Positions 1-5,300 of a DNA stretch of 6,893 bases are shown here, piece after piece. The notes beneath the pieces are model-generated. The model saw only the letters and a list, made by a program, of their open reading frames with translations. It was not told where the DNA came from and made no database searches. The DNA lies in the NCBI GenBank assembly GCA_030665535.1, contig DAOUZU010000051.1:1-6893 (forward strand), given 5' to 3'. Each line of letters begins with the position of its first letter. Position 1 is the stretch's first letter. This DNA comes from Dehalococcoidia bacterium. Its GTDB lineage: Bacteria > Chloroflexota > Dehalococcoidia > Dehalococcoidales > JAUXAE01. The position numbers were made by a program, and so were the translations under genes.

Positions 1-743
1 ACCTCTGCGACGGCTGCGGCCTCTGTGTGCCCTCCTGTGCCGAGGGAGCCATTCAGATTATCGATGGCAAGGCCAAACTGGTCAGCGAGATGTATTGCGA
101 TGGCCTGGGCGCCTGCCTGGGCGAGTGCCCCATGGGGGCCATAACAATTGAAGAAAGGGAAGCGGTTGGATTTGATGAGGAGGCGGTAAAACAACACCTG
201 GCCGAAGAAGAAAAAGTGGAAGCGCCGGCGGCCTGCGGTTGCCCGTCCGCCAGTATGACCACCCTGGAGAGGAGCGAGACGCCTGCTCCGGCGGCCTGTG
301 GCTGCCCTTCGGCAAGCATGTCCACCATGGATAAGAGCGAGGCGTCTGCCCCGGCAAAAAGTGACGCCGGGCCGTCTACCCTGGGCCACTGGCCGGTGCA
401 GCTGACCTTGGTACCGCCAGGGGCACCCTTCCTGCAGGGAACAGACCTGCTGCTGGCGGCGGACTGCGTTCCCTTCGCCTACCCCGGTTTCCACCAGGAC
501 TTCTTGAGCGGCCACTCCCTGCTGATAGCCTGCCCCAAGCTGGACGACTATCCGGCCCACTTAGCCAAGCTGACCGAGATACTGCGCGTCTCGGATATCA
601 AGAGCCTGACCGTAGTTCACATGGAGGTGCCCTGCTGCTTCGGCATCGTGCAGATGGCCCGGCAGGCGGTAGAGGCAAGCGGCAGGGATATCCCTTTGAA
701 AGAGGTGAACATATCTATCAGGGGAGAGATTAAAACGGGCTAA
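1..743 (+). CDS. 4Fe-4S dicluster ferredoxin-like protein, 5'-truncated by window edge
   Basis: The open frame begins at base 3 and has no start in view, so the gene is cut by the window edge; 246 residues are visible. An internal GTG at 27 would split the first cluster motif and is not the true start. Visible residues 2-12 hold a normal C-x2-C-x2-C-x3-C [4Fe-4S] motif. A second motif at 32-42 has Leu35 where the second Cys is expected. An Ala/Pro-rich linker (74-115) carries two 21-residue tandem repeats, each with Cys-Gly-Cys-Pro. The C-terminal part (about 125-246) has further conserved-looking cysteines in AADCVPF, ACPKLDD and PCCFG contexts. From memory, the layout matches a family of about 250-300-residue iron-sulfur proteins of strict anaerobes with no assigned biochemical role. 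An electron-transfer or redox-sensing role is inference. The gene is followed by a hairpin and then an independent thrS promoter, so it probably ends its own transcription unit. Confidence 0.85.
   Translation, partial: LCDGCGLCVPSCAEGAIQIIDGKAKLVSEMYCDGLGACLGECPMGAITIEEREAVGFDEEAVKQHLAEEEKVEAPAACGCPSASMTTLERSETPAPAACGCPSASMSTMDKSEASAPAKSDAGPSTLGHWPVQLTLVPPGAPFLQGTDLLLAADCVPFAYPGFHQDFLSGHSLLIACPKLDDYPAHLAKLTEILRVSDIKSLTVVHMEVPCCFGIVQMARQAVEASGRDIPLKEVNISIRGEIKTG
222..347 (+). repeat. Two in-frame 63-bp tandem repeats in the iron-sulfur protein
   Basis: Copy 1 (222-284) and copy 2 (285-347) each encode 21 residues beginning APAACGCPSASM. The first 12 residues are identical and the rest are similar (TTLERSETP versus STMDKSEAS). 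A partial third unit (APA) follows. The nucleotide copies have diverged mainly at third codon positions, so the duplication is not very recent and the Cys-Gly-Cys-Pro element appears to have been kept by selection. Confidence 0.85.
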
Positions 744-765
744 ATATAGTAGTTCAAGCAGATGC

Positions 766-803
766 AAGCGATAGGAGGGAGCAAACGGCCCAGCCTATCG
801 CTT
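766..803 (+). terminator. Hairpin after the iron-sulfur gene, possible terminator
   Basis: AAGCGATAGG (766-775) and CCTATCGCTT (794-803) are perfect 10-bp complements around an 18-nt loop, with a possible inner GGG/CCC pairing (777-779 with 789-791). It starts 22 bases after the upstream stop codon and lies before the thrS promoter, so it most likely ends or protects the upstream transcript. The following bases (TATACAT) are AT-rich but form no proper U-tract, so intrinsic termination is uncertain. Confidence 0.5.
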
Positions 804-829
804 TATACATACCCTGGAGACAAATGGGC

Positions 830-859
830 TTGCCGTCCGCAAGCTAACGCTGCTATAAT
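830..859 (+). promoter_or_regulatory. thrS promoter, extended -10 type
   Basis: A -35-like TTGCCG (830-835, 4 of 6 consensus) is followed by an 18-bp spacer and TGCTATAAT (851-859), a perfect extended -10 element. Transcription would start near 866, giving a leader of roughly 80 nt. This placement also rules out the longer in-frame extension of thrS, which would begin upstream of its own promoter. Confidence 0.7.
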
Positions 860-891
860 TAGTGGCTGTGGATTAGCGTTATCAAGGCGGC

Positions 892-920
892 CTCTCGCAC
901 CCGGTGTGGGCGGGAGTTTT
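892..920 (+). promoter_or_regulatory. Attenuator-like hairpin in thrS leader
   Basis: CTCTCGC (892-898) pairs with GCGGGAG (910-916), including one U-G pair. CC (900-901) pairs with GG (908-909) across a one-base bulge, closing a 6-nt loop. TTTT (917-920) follows directly. A GC-rich stem plus a short U-run in the leader, about 27 bases before the thrS start, has the shape of an intrinsic terminator and could act as an attenuator. The U-run is short, and no T-box consensus or antiterminator was clearly seen. It may instead only affect translation or mRNA stability. Confidence 0.4.
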
Positions 921-947
921 CCATTTAGGGCGGCAGGCATAGTAAAA

Positions 948-2714
948 ATGGCACAGAAAGCAAAGAAAACGAAAGACGAATCCGAGAAGTTGGAGAGACT
1001 GCGCCATTCGTTGGCCCACATCATGGCCGATGCGGTGCTTTCCCTGTTCCCTGAGGCCAGGTTCGGCATCGGGCCGGCCATTGATAACGGCTTCTACTAT
1101 GACTTTGAACTGCCGCGGCCGCTTACTCCCGAGGATCTACCGGTGATAGAGGATAAGATGAAGCAGGCGATTGCCGCCGATACGGCCTTTGTCAGACAGG
1201 AAGTGAGCAAAGAGGAAGCCCGCCGGATTTTCGAAGGCCAGCCGTTCAAGCTGGAACTGATTGATGAGATTGAGGAGGAGAAGGTCTGCCTGTACAAACA
1301 GAGTGACTTTATAGACCTCTGCCGTGGGCCGCACCTGGGCGCGACCGGAGAGGCCAGGACCGATGCGCTTAAGCTGACTGCCATCGCAGGGGCCTACTGG
1401 CGCGGCGACGAGAAGCGGCCAATGCTGCAACGGATATACGGCGTCGCCTTTGATTCCAGGAAAGCCTTGAAAGAGCACCTGGGTAAATTGGAAGAGGCAG
1501 CCAGGCGTGACCACCGTAAGCTGGGCCGGGAGCTTGACCTCTATAGTATTCACCAGGAGGTGGGGCCGGGGCTGGTTCACTGGCACCCAAAGGGAGCCAC
1601 CGTGCGCCGCCTCATTGAGGACTTCTGGAAAGAGGAGCACCTTAAGCGGGACTACGATATTGTCTATACGCCCCATATCGCCAAGCTTGATTTATGGAAG
1701 ACCAGCGGTCACTGGGAGTTCTACCGTGACAGCCTTTACAGCCCGATGGAGGTGGAAGGCGACGACTATATCGTCAAGCCGATGAATTGTCTCTTTCATA
1801 TACTTATCTATAAAACTAAAAAGCGCAGCTACCGGGAGCTGCCCATTCGCTATGCAGAACTGGGCACCGTCTACCGCTATGAACGCTCCGGCGTGCTGCA
1901 CGGCATTTCCCGGGTGAGGGGTTTTACCCAGGATGACGCCCATATATTCTGCCGTTTCGACCAGCTTGAGGACGAGGTGGCCGCCGTTTTGGAGCTGGCC
2001 TTCTTTATGATAGATACCTTCGGATTTAGTAACTACGATGTGCTACTGTCTACAAGGCCGGAGAAATACACCGGCAGCGAAGAAATCTGGGAGCAAGCCA
2101 CCGATATTTTGAGCCGAGCCCTCAAACGCCGCAACATTGATTTTGAGATAGACCCCGGCGAGGGCGTCTTCTACGGGCCGAAGATAGACATCAAGTTCGA
2201 GGATGCCGTCGGGCGGGCTTGGCAGGGGCCTACCATCCAGGTAGACTTCAACCTGCCGCAGCGCTTCGGCGTTAGCGCCGTCGGCGAGGACGGCCAGGAG
2301 CAATCGGTGGCTATGGTGCACCGCACGGTGCTGGGCAGCATGGAGCGCTTTATGGCCTCACTGACAGAGCACTACGGCGGCTCTTTCCCGGTGTGGCTGG
2401 CCCCGGTGCAGGTTGTGATAATCCCCATTGCAGACCGCCACCTGGACTATGCCGCCACGCTTTCGGCCAGGCTCAAGAAGAACGGCAGGCGGGTTGAGGT
2501 AGACGACCGGCAGGAGAGGGTAGGCCATAAAATCCGCCAGGCGCAGCTTGCTAAAGTACCCTATATGCTGGTCGTGGGCGATGATGAGGTGGCCGAGGGC
2601 ACAGTCTCTGTCCGCCTGCGCAGCGGGGAGCAAAAGTCGGGCTATCCGATTGAAGATTTCATGAAGACACTGGCCAGGGCCGTAAAAGATAAGGCCAAGG
2701 AACTGACCCTTTAA
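948..2714 (+). CDS. thrS: Threonyl-tRNA synthetase, short form lacking the TGS domain
   Basis: This class II enzyme charges tRNA-Thr with threonine in the cytosol. The 588-residue product starts at ATG 948; the in-frame extension back to 762 crosses the promoter and shows no TGS-like sequence. The usual N-terminal TGS domain is therefore absent, as in other known short ThrRS. The editing domain is intact: H20-x3-H24 near the start, and C125 and H129 in the CRGPH motif. The catalytic core follows, with predicted zinc ligands C281, H332 and H458, motif 2 around 306-332 (GTVYRYERSG, then RVRGFTQDDAH) and motif 3 at 458-468 (HRTVLGSMERF). The anticodon-binding domain spans about 482-585. An oddity is PMNC-LF-H at 278-284, where the family almost always has PMNC-PG-H. 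The Shine-Dalgarno is weak (GCAGG about 10 bases upstream). A separate infC promoter follows, so thrS may be transcribed alone or read through into infC. Confidence 0.95.
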   Translation: MAQKAKKTKDESEKLERLRHSLAHIMADAVLSLFPEARFGIGPAIDNGFYYDFELPRPLTPEDLPVIEDKMKQAIAADTAFVRQEVSKEEARRIFEGQPFKLELIDEIEEEKVCLYKQSDFIDLCRGPHLGATGEARTDALKLTAIAGAYWRGDEKRPMLQRIYGVAFDSRKALKEHLGKLEEAARRDHRKLGRELDLYSIHQEVGPGLVHWHPKGATVRRLIEDFWKEEHLKRDYDIVYTPHIAKLDLWKTSGHWEFYRDSLYSPMEVEGDDYIVKPMNCLFHILIYKTKKRSYRELPIRYAELGTVYRYERSGVLHGISRVRGFTQDDAHIFCRFDQLEDEVAAVLELAFFMIDTFGFSNYDVLLSTRPEKYTGSEEIWEQATDILSRALKRRNIDFEIDPGEGVFYGPKIDIKFEDAVGRAWQGPTIQVDFNLPQRFGVSAVGEDGQEQSVAMVHRTVLGSMERFMASLTEHYGGSFPVWLAPVQVVIIPIADRHLDYAATLSARLKKNGRRVEVDDRQERVGHKIRQAQLAKVPYMLVVGDDEVAEGTVSVRLRSGEQKSGYPIEDFMKTLARAVKDKAKELTL

Positions 2715-2715
2715 C

Positions 2716-2744
2716 TTGATTGGCCGCACCAACTATGCTATAGT
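2716..2744 (+). promoter_or_regulatory. infC-rpmI-rplT promoter, extended -10 type
   Basis: TTGATT (2716-2721, 4 of 6 to the -35 consensus) is followed by a 17-bp spacer and TATAGT (2739-2744), preceded by TGC to form an extended -10. It begins two bases after the thrS stop. The predicted start near 2751 leaves a leader of about 35 nt before infC. Confidence 0.6.
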
Positions 2745-2768
2745 CCCACCAGGATTGGTCACGTTCAC

Positions 2769-2774
2769 GGAGGT
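2769..2774 (+). promoter_or_regulatory. Shine-Dalgarno site that decides the infC start
   Basis: GGAGGT is the only strong ribosome binding site in this leader. It lies 10 bases before ATA (2785) and 13 before ATT (2788), but 37 before the first ATG (2812), which has no purine-rich site of its own. It therefore supports a non-AUG start. Confidence 0.7.
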
Positions 2775-2787
2775 ATAGAGACTAATA

Positions 2788-3342
2788 ATTAAAAAGCTGC
2801 GCGTCAACGAGATGATACGGGGCAAAGAGGTGCGCCTTGTCGGGGAAAAGGGTGAGCAGCTAGGGATTATGGCCCTGTATCAGGCACGGGAAGTGGCCAA
2901 GAAGCAGAACCTTGACCTGGTAGAGGTATCGCCCACTTCGGTTCCGGCGGTCTGCCGTCTAATGGATTACGGCAAGTTCAAGTACGAGCAGACCAAGAAG
3001 GAGCGCGAGGCCAGGAAGAGCCAGCGGGTTTCGATGCTGAAAGAGGTCAGGATGAGGCCCAAGATCGGCCAGCACGATTTTGAGGCCAAAGCCAGAGTTG
3101 TCATAAGGCAGCTTGAGGGCGGTGACAAGGTCAAGCTGACCATAATGTTCCGTGGCCGTGAAAATACCCACCCTGAACTCGGGGTGCGCTTGCTGAAAAA
3201 GATGACCGATACGCTGGGCGAAATGGCCCAGATTGAGGGGCATCCGTCCAAAATAGGCTCAAGGATGCATATAATACTGCTGCCCAAAGTACCAAAGGGA
3301 CAGGTCAAGGAAGGGGTTGGAGCCACAGATGCCAAAGCTTAA
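2788..3342 (+). CDS. infC: Translation initiation factor IF3 with non-AUG start
   Basis: IF3 binds the 30S subunit, prevents premature 50S joining and checks start codon and initiator tRNA. With an ATT start the product is 184 residues. The N-terminal domain begins KKLRVNE and runs through EVRLV, GEQLGIM, DLVEVSP and CRLMDYGK. A lysine-rich linker helix (KFKYEQTKKEREARKSQR) follows, then the C-terminal domain from KEVRMRPKIGQHDF to HIILLPK. Starting at the first ATG (2812) would remove the conserved RVNE segment and leave no ribosome binding site, so ATT 2788 is chosen; ATA 2785 is an equally in-frame alternative. An in-frame TAG at 2776 bounds the frame. AUU starts on infC are classic targets of IF3's own discrimination and allow autogenous control, which is inferred here. 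The 3' end overlaps rpmI by 14 bases, which suggests translational coupling. Confidence 0.88.
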   Translation: MKKLRVNEMIRGKEVRLVGEKGEQLGIMALYQAREVAKKQNLDLVEVSPTSVPAVCRLMDYGKFKYEQTKKEREARKSQRVSMLKEVRMRPKIGQHDFEAKARVVIRQLEGGDKVKLTIMFRGRENTHPELGVRLLKKMTDTLGEMAQIEGHPSKIGSRMHIILLPKVPKGQVKEGVGATDAKA

Positions 3343-3532
3343 AACACATAAAGGGGCCAAGAGCCGGTTCAATATTACCGGCCGCGGCAAACTGATGCGA
3401 GCCAAAGGAATGAAGAGCCACTTGCGCCGCCGCAAATCCAAGCGCAGCAAGCGGCTTTTTGACGAAATGATTCCGGTGCATGCATCTGACCAGTCGCGGA
3501 TGAAGCGGCTGTTGCCCTATGGAACAGGATAG
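3329..3532 (+). CDS. rpmI: 50S ribosomal protein L35
   Basis: This 67-residue basic protein of the large ribosomal subunit matches L35 in length and sequence: MPKLKTHKGAKSRF at the start, then ITGRGKLMRAKGMKSH and a RRRKSKRSKR patch. The ATG at 3329 is chosen because MPKLKTHK is the family N-terminus; a TTG four codons earlier (3317) would add an atypical leader. GGAG at 3319-3322 gives a 6-base spacing, and the site lies inside the end of infC, so translation is probably coupled. It sits between infC and rplT, the usual bacterial order. Confidence 0.95.
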   Translation: MPKLKTHKGAKSRFNITGRGKLMRAKGMKSHLRRRKSKRSKRLFDEMIPVHASDQSRMKRLLPYGTG

Positions 3533-3545
3533 ATAGGAGACACCA

Positions 3546-3902
3546 TTGTCAAGAGTAAAGAGGGGCACTACCGGTCACCGGCGACATAAGAAGGTGCTGG
3601 CGCTTACCAAAGGACACCGGGCCAGCCGGCATACACTGTACCGCCGCGCTCATGAATCTATGCTTCACGCTTTGAGCTATGCCTATGCTCACCGCCGTGA
3701 TCTCAAGGGAGATATGAGAAGGCTGTGGATTGCCCGTATCAATGCCGCCAGCCGGGCGCAGGGCCTTACCTACGGCCAGTTAATGGACGGCCTGAAGAAA
3801 TCTTCCATTGAGATTAACCGCAAACAACTGGCCGATATGGCTATCAGGGAGCCCGGCTCATTTTCTGAACTGGTGCGCCTGGCCCAGGCCAGCAAAAGCT
3901 AG
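3546..3902 (+). CDS. rplT: 50S ribosomal protein L20
   Basis: L20 binds 23S rRNA early in large-subunit assembly and, in several bacteria, represses its own operon. The 118-residue product has normal family length and features: a basic N-terminal extension with RVKRGTTGHRRHKKVL, then KGHRASR, the DMRRLWIARINAASR helix and GLTYGQLMDGLKKSSIEINRK broken only by ordinary variation. The start is TTG at 3546, with AGGAGA at 3535-3540 five bases upstream. No ATG is available in frame, and the MSRVKRG opening fits the family's MPRVK. It begins 13 bases after rpmI and ends the plus-strand translation block. A convergent gene ends 13 bases further on. Whether L20 represses this operon cannot be judged from the sequence. 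Confidence 0.95.
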   Translation: MSRVKRGTTGHRRHKKVLALTKGHRASRHTLYRRAHESMLHALSYAYAHRRDLKGDMRRLWIARINAASRAQGLTYGQLMDGLKKSSIEINRKQLADMAIREPGSFSELVRLAQASKS

Positions 3903-3915
3903 TCAAACTCTTTAT

Positions 3916-4629
3916 TTAGTCGTATCCGGTAAAAGAGTCCCGCATTACCTGCTTTTGCGGGATGCCCAACCCCAGTATCTGTGATTCTAGGCTGATGACC
4001 ATCCGCGGCGGACCGGATACATAAAAGCGCCGCTCCTCATAATCGGGGATAACCTCGCGCAACATATCCCCGCTGATGAGGCCCGTTTTCCCTTTCCAAC
4101 CGGCGGGCAAATCCGGCCCGGACAGGACATTCTCCAAGCGCAGGCTGGGGTAAGAGGCTGTTATCTCGTCCAACTCCTCGCGAAAGGGTATGTCTTCATA
4201 GCTTTTGTTGTCGTACAGCATCACGATATCGTAGGCTAGTTCCTTATCGGCGATATAGCGCAGCATGCTTCTGAGCGGGGTGATGCCGATGCCGCCACTG
4301 AGGAAGGCGAGACGGCGATGCTTACGCGGCAGCGTGAAGAAACCCACCGGGCCGCGCAGCCTGGCCCAGGTGCCCGGTTTCATTGCGTCCAACGCCTGAG
4401 AGAAATCACTACCGGTAATCCGCTTGGTGAATTCAATATAGCCTTTCTCCGTGGGTGAGCTGGAGAAAGAGAAGTGGTGGATAGCGTCCTTGCCGCCAAC
4501 CTTGATGGTGAGGAAGAAGAACTGGCCGGGCAGGTAACGCACGCCCTTGGCATGGATAGGGAAGCGGAACGTCTTGATTTCGGGAGTTTGTTTCACCACC
4601 TGGGAGACCTCGGACTCAAACTGCCACAC
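3916..4629 (-). CDS. FAD/NAD(P)-binding oxidoreductase, FNR-like fold
   Basis: The 237-residue soluble protein has the two-domain ferredoxin-NAD(P)+ reductase fold, which passes electrons between NAD(P)H and a partner protein through FAD. The N-terminal barrel carries PGQFFFL (34-40) and the flavin motif at 51-59, HHFSFSSSP, in the place of the usual R-x-Y-S. GPVGFF (93-98) follows. The nucleotide domain has SGGIGITPLRSM (111-122), the pattern that binds NAD(P)H pyrophosphate, and FYVSGPPRM (202-210) near the C-terminus. There is no [2Fe-2S] domain, so a separate electron partner is expected. The start is GTG at 4629, with GAGG six bases upstream on the minus strand; no in-frame ATG gives the full barrel. 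It lies 54 bases downstream of the Cys-rich gene and is probably co-transcribed with it. The substrate is unknown. Confidence 0.88.
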   Translation of the reverse strand: MWQFESEVSQVVKQTPEIKTFRFPIHAKGVRYLPGQFFFLTIKVGGKDAIHHFSFSSSPTEKGYIEFTKRITGSDFSQALDAMKPGTWARLRGPVGFFTLPRKHRRLAFLSGGIGITPLRSMLRYIADKELAYDIVMLYDNKSYEDIPFREELDEITASYPSLRLENVLSGPDLPAGWKGKTGLISGDMLREVIPDYEERRFYVSGPPRMVISLESQILGLGIPQKQVMRDSFTGYD

Positions 4630-4683
4630 ACCAGACCTCTCTTAAGCGATTGGCTTCCGGGAACTCAGGCCTCTACTCCAAAA

Positions 4684-4998
4684 CTATGTGGCCAGGCCGT
4701 CCCGGCAGTAGTAGCCCATCGGTTGATGGGTCGCTAGCTGGTAGTCCGTGAAAACGGGGCAACTACCGCAGATGCATATCTGCTTGGTGTCTATGTCTTT
4801 ACAGGTGGCTACGCCAGTGGCACAGTAGTCTCCGGGGATATCCGCAGTGTTGAGCGGATTAGCCTGAAGGGCCTCTTTTACGGTGGCCTGCTTCTCTTTG
4901 ACGCACTGGCTGTTCGTCTGTACCGGGCAACTGCCGCAGATGCATTTTTTTACGTTACTGGCAGTGAAAGGGGTTATGGTGCTGATGGTCGGCTCCAT
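4684..4998 (-). CDS. Small Cys-rich protein with two C-x-C-x2-C-P-V motifs, DUF2769-like
   Basis: The 104-residue product has ten cysteines (19, 21, 24, 32, 59, 66, 75, 77, 80, 98) and no signal peptide or membrane segment. Two near-identical motifs, CICGSCPVQT (19-28) and CICGSCPVFT (75-84), are each followed at a distance by further single cysteines, so the protein looks like a duplicated or bipartite metal-binding unit, perhaps for an Fe-S cluster or zinc. From memory it resembles the DUF2769 family of anaerobic bacteria and archaea, whose function is unknown. The start is ATG 4998, with AGGAG (5006-5010 on the minus strand) seven bases upstream. The oxidoreductase gene follows in the same direction after 54 bases, so this protein could be that flavoenzyme's redox partner; this is inference from context only. 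Confidence 0.75.
   Translation of the reverse strand: MEPTISTITPFTASNVKKCICGSCPVQTNSQCVKEKQATVKEALQANPLNTADIPGDYCATGVATCKDIDTKQICICGSCPVFTDYQLATHQPMGYYCRDGLAT
4757..4945 (-). repeat. 21-bp direct repeat encoding the two CICGSCPV motifs
   Basis: Bases 4757-4777 and 4925-4945 are the same 21-mer except for one base (A versus G), 168 bp apart. On the minus strand both encode the same stretch of the Cys-rich protein, centred on C-I-C-G-S-C-P. Identity at silent positions suggests a fairly recent duplication, gene conversion or codon constraint. Confidence 0.75.
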
Positions 4999-5093
4999 TA
5001 ATGGTCTCCTCTCTATTTGTTGTCCTATATCTTAACCGCATAAGTGTGAATAAGTCATAAAACCTGGGGTGTAAATGTTGAATATTTATTGCA

Positions 5094-5102
5094 TTTATAG
5101 CA
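5094..5102 (-). promoter_or_regulatory. Promoter of the Cys-rich/oxidoreductase pair
   Basis: On the minus strand the bases read TGCTATAAA, an extended -10 element differing from consensus at one position. The -35 region is poor, as extended -10 promoters can tolerate. Transcription would start near 5087, leaving a leader of about 88 nt. The element shares the TGCTATA core with the thrS and infC promoters. Confidence 0.5.
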
Positions 5103-5103
5103 A

Positions 5104-5153
5104 AAAGTCCGGCGGGAGCATCTCCTCTTAGCCGTCGTCCGGGAGCCGGCTTT
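5104..5153. repeat. Inverted repeat between divergent promoters
   Basis: AAAGTCCGGC (5104-5113) faces GCCGGCTTT (5145-5153); they are complementary apart from one bulged T, with 31 bases between. An inner GGGAG-cat-CTCCT (about 5114-5126) is also complementary. The outer arms abut the minus-strand -10 on one side and overlap the plus-strand -35 on the other. It may be an operator, or a structured element followed by TTTTT when read on the minus strand. Confidence 0.4.
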
Positions 5154-5180
5154 ACAGGGGGGTCTACTTACGTGTATAGT
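5151..5180 (+). promoter_or_regulatory. Promoter of the DEAD-box helicase gene
   Basis: TTTACA (5151-5156, 5 of 6) and TATAGT (5175-5180, 5 of 6) are separated by 18 bp. Transcription would begin near 5187, giving a leader of about 114 nt. I found no recognisable riboswitch or cold-shock element in the leader. GAGGTAAGGT (5285-5294) supplies the ribosome binding site six bases before the ATG. Confidence 0.5.
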
Positions 5181-5300
5181 ATAGCTAAGAGTTGCAGTTT
5201 GGGTTATTACAAGCTTCTAAAAATTCTCTCAGGTTTTATTCCAAGTATTGGATGGCCGGGACTCTAACCAATGGTAGTCAAATAGAGGTAAGGTCATCTG

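Noticed and set aside
762..947. N-terminal 62-residue extension of thrS
   Set aside because: It lacks TGS-domain sequence, overlaps the upstream hairpin and contains the thrS promoter, so it is not translated as part of ThrRS.
744..947. T-box riboswitch in front of thrS
   Set aside because: No AGGGTGGTACCGCG-like T-box consensus or clear specifier loop was found, and the transcribed leader of about 80 nt is too short for a T-box.
3938..3962. Hairpin TCCCGCA/TGCGGGA followed by a T-rich run on the minus strand as a terminator
   Set aside because: It lies inside the oxidoreductase coding region before its stop codon, so termination there would remove the stop; likely a chance stem in coding sequence.
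5045..5053. DnaA box (TTATTCACA on the minus strand)
   Set aside because: It matches the consensus exactly, but it is single, with no cluster, no AT-rich unwinding region and no dnaA or dnaN nearby; a lone match in a window this size is plausible by chance.
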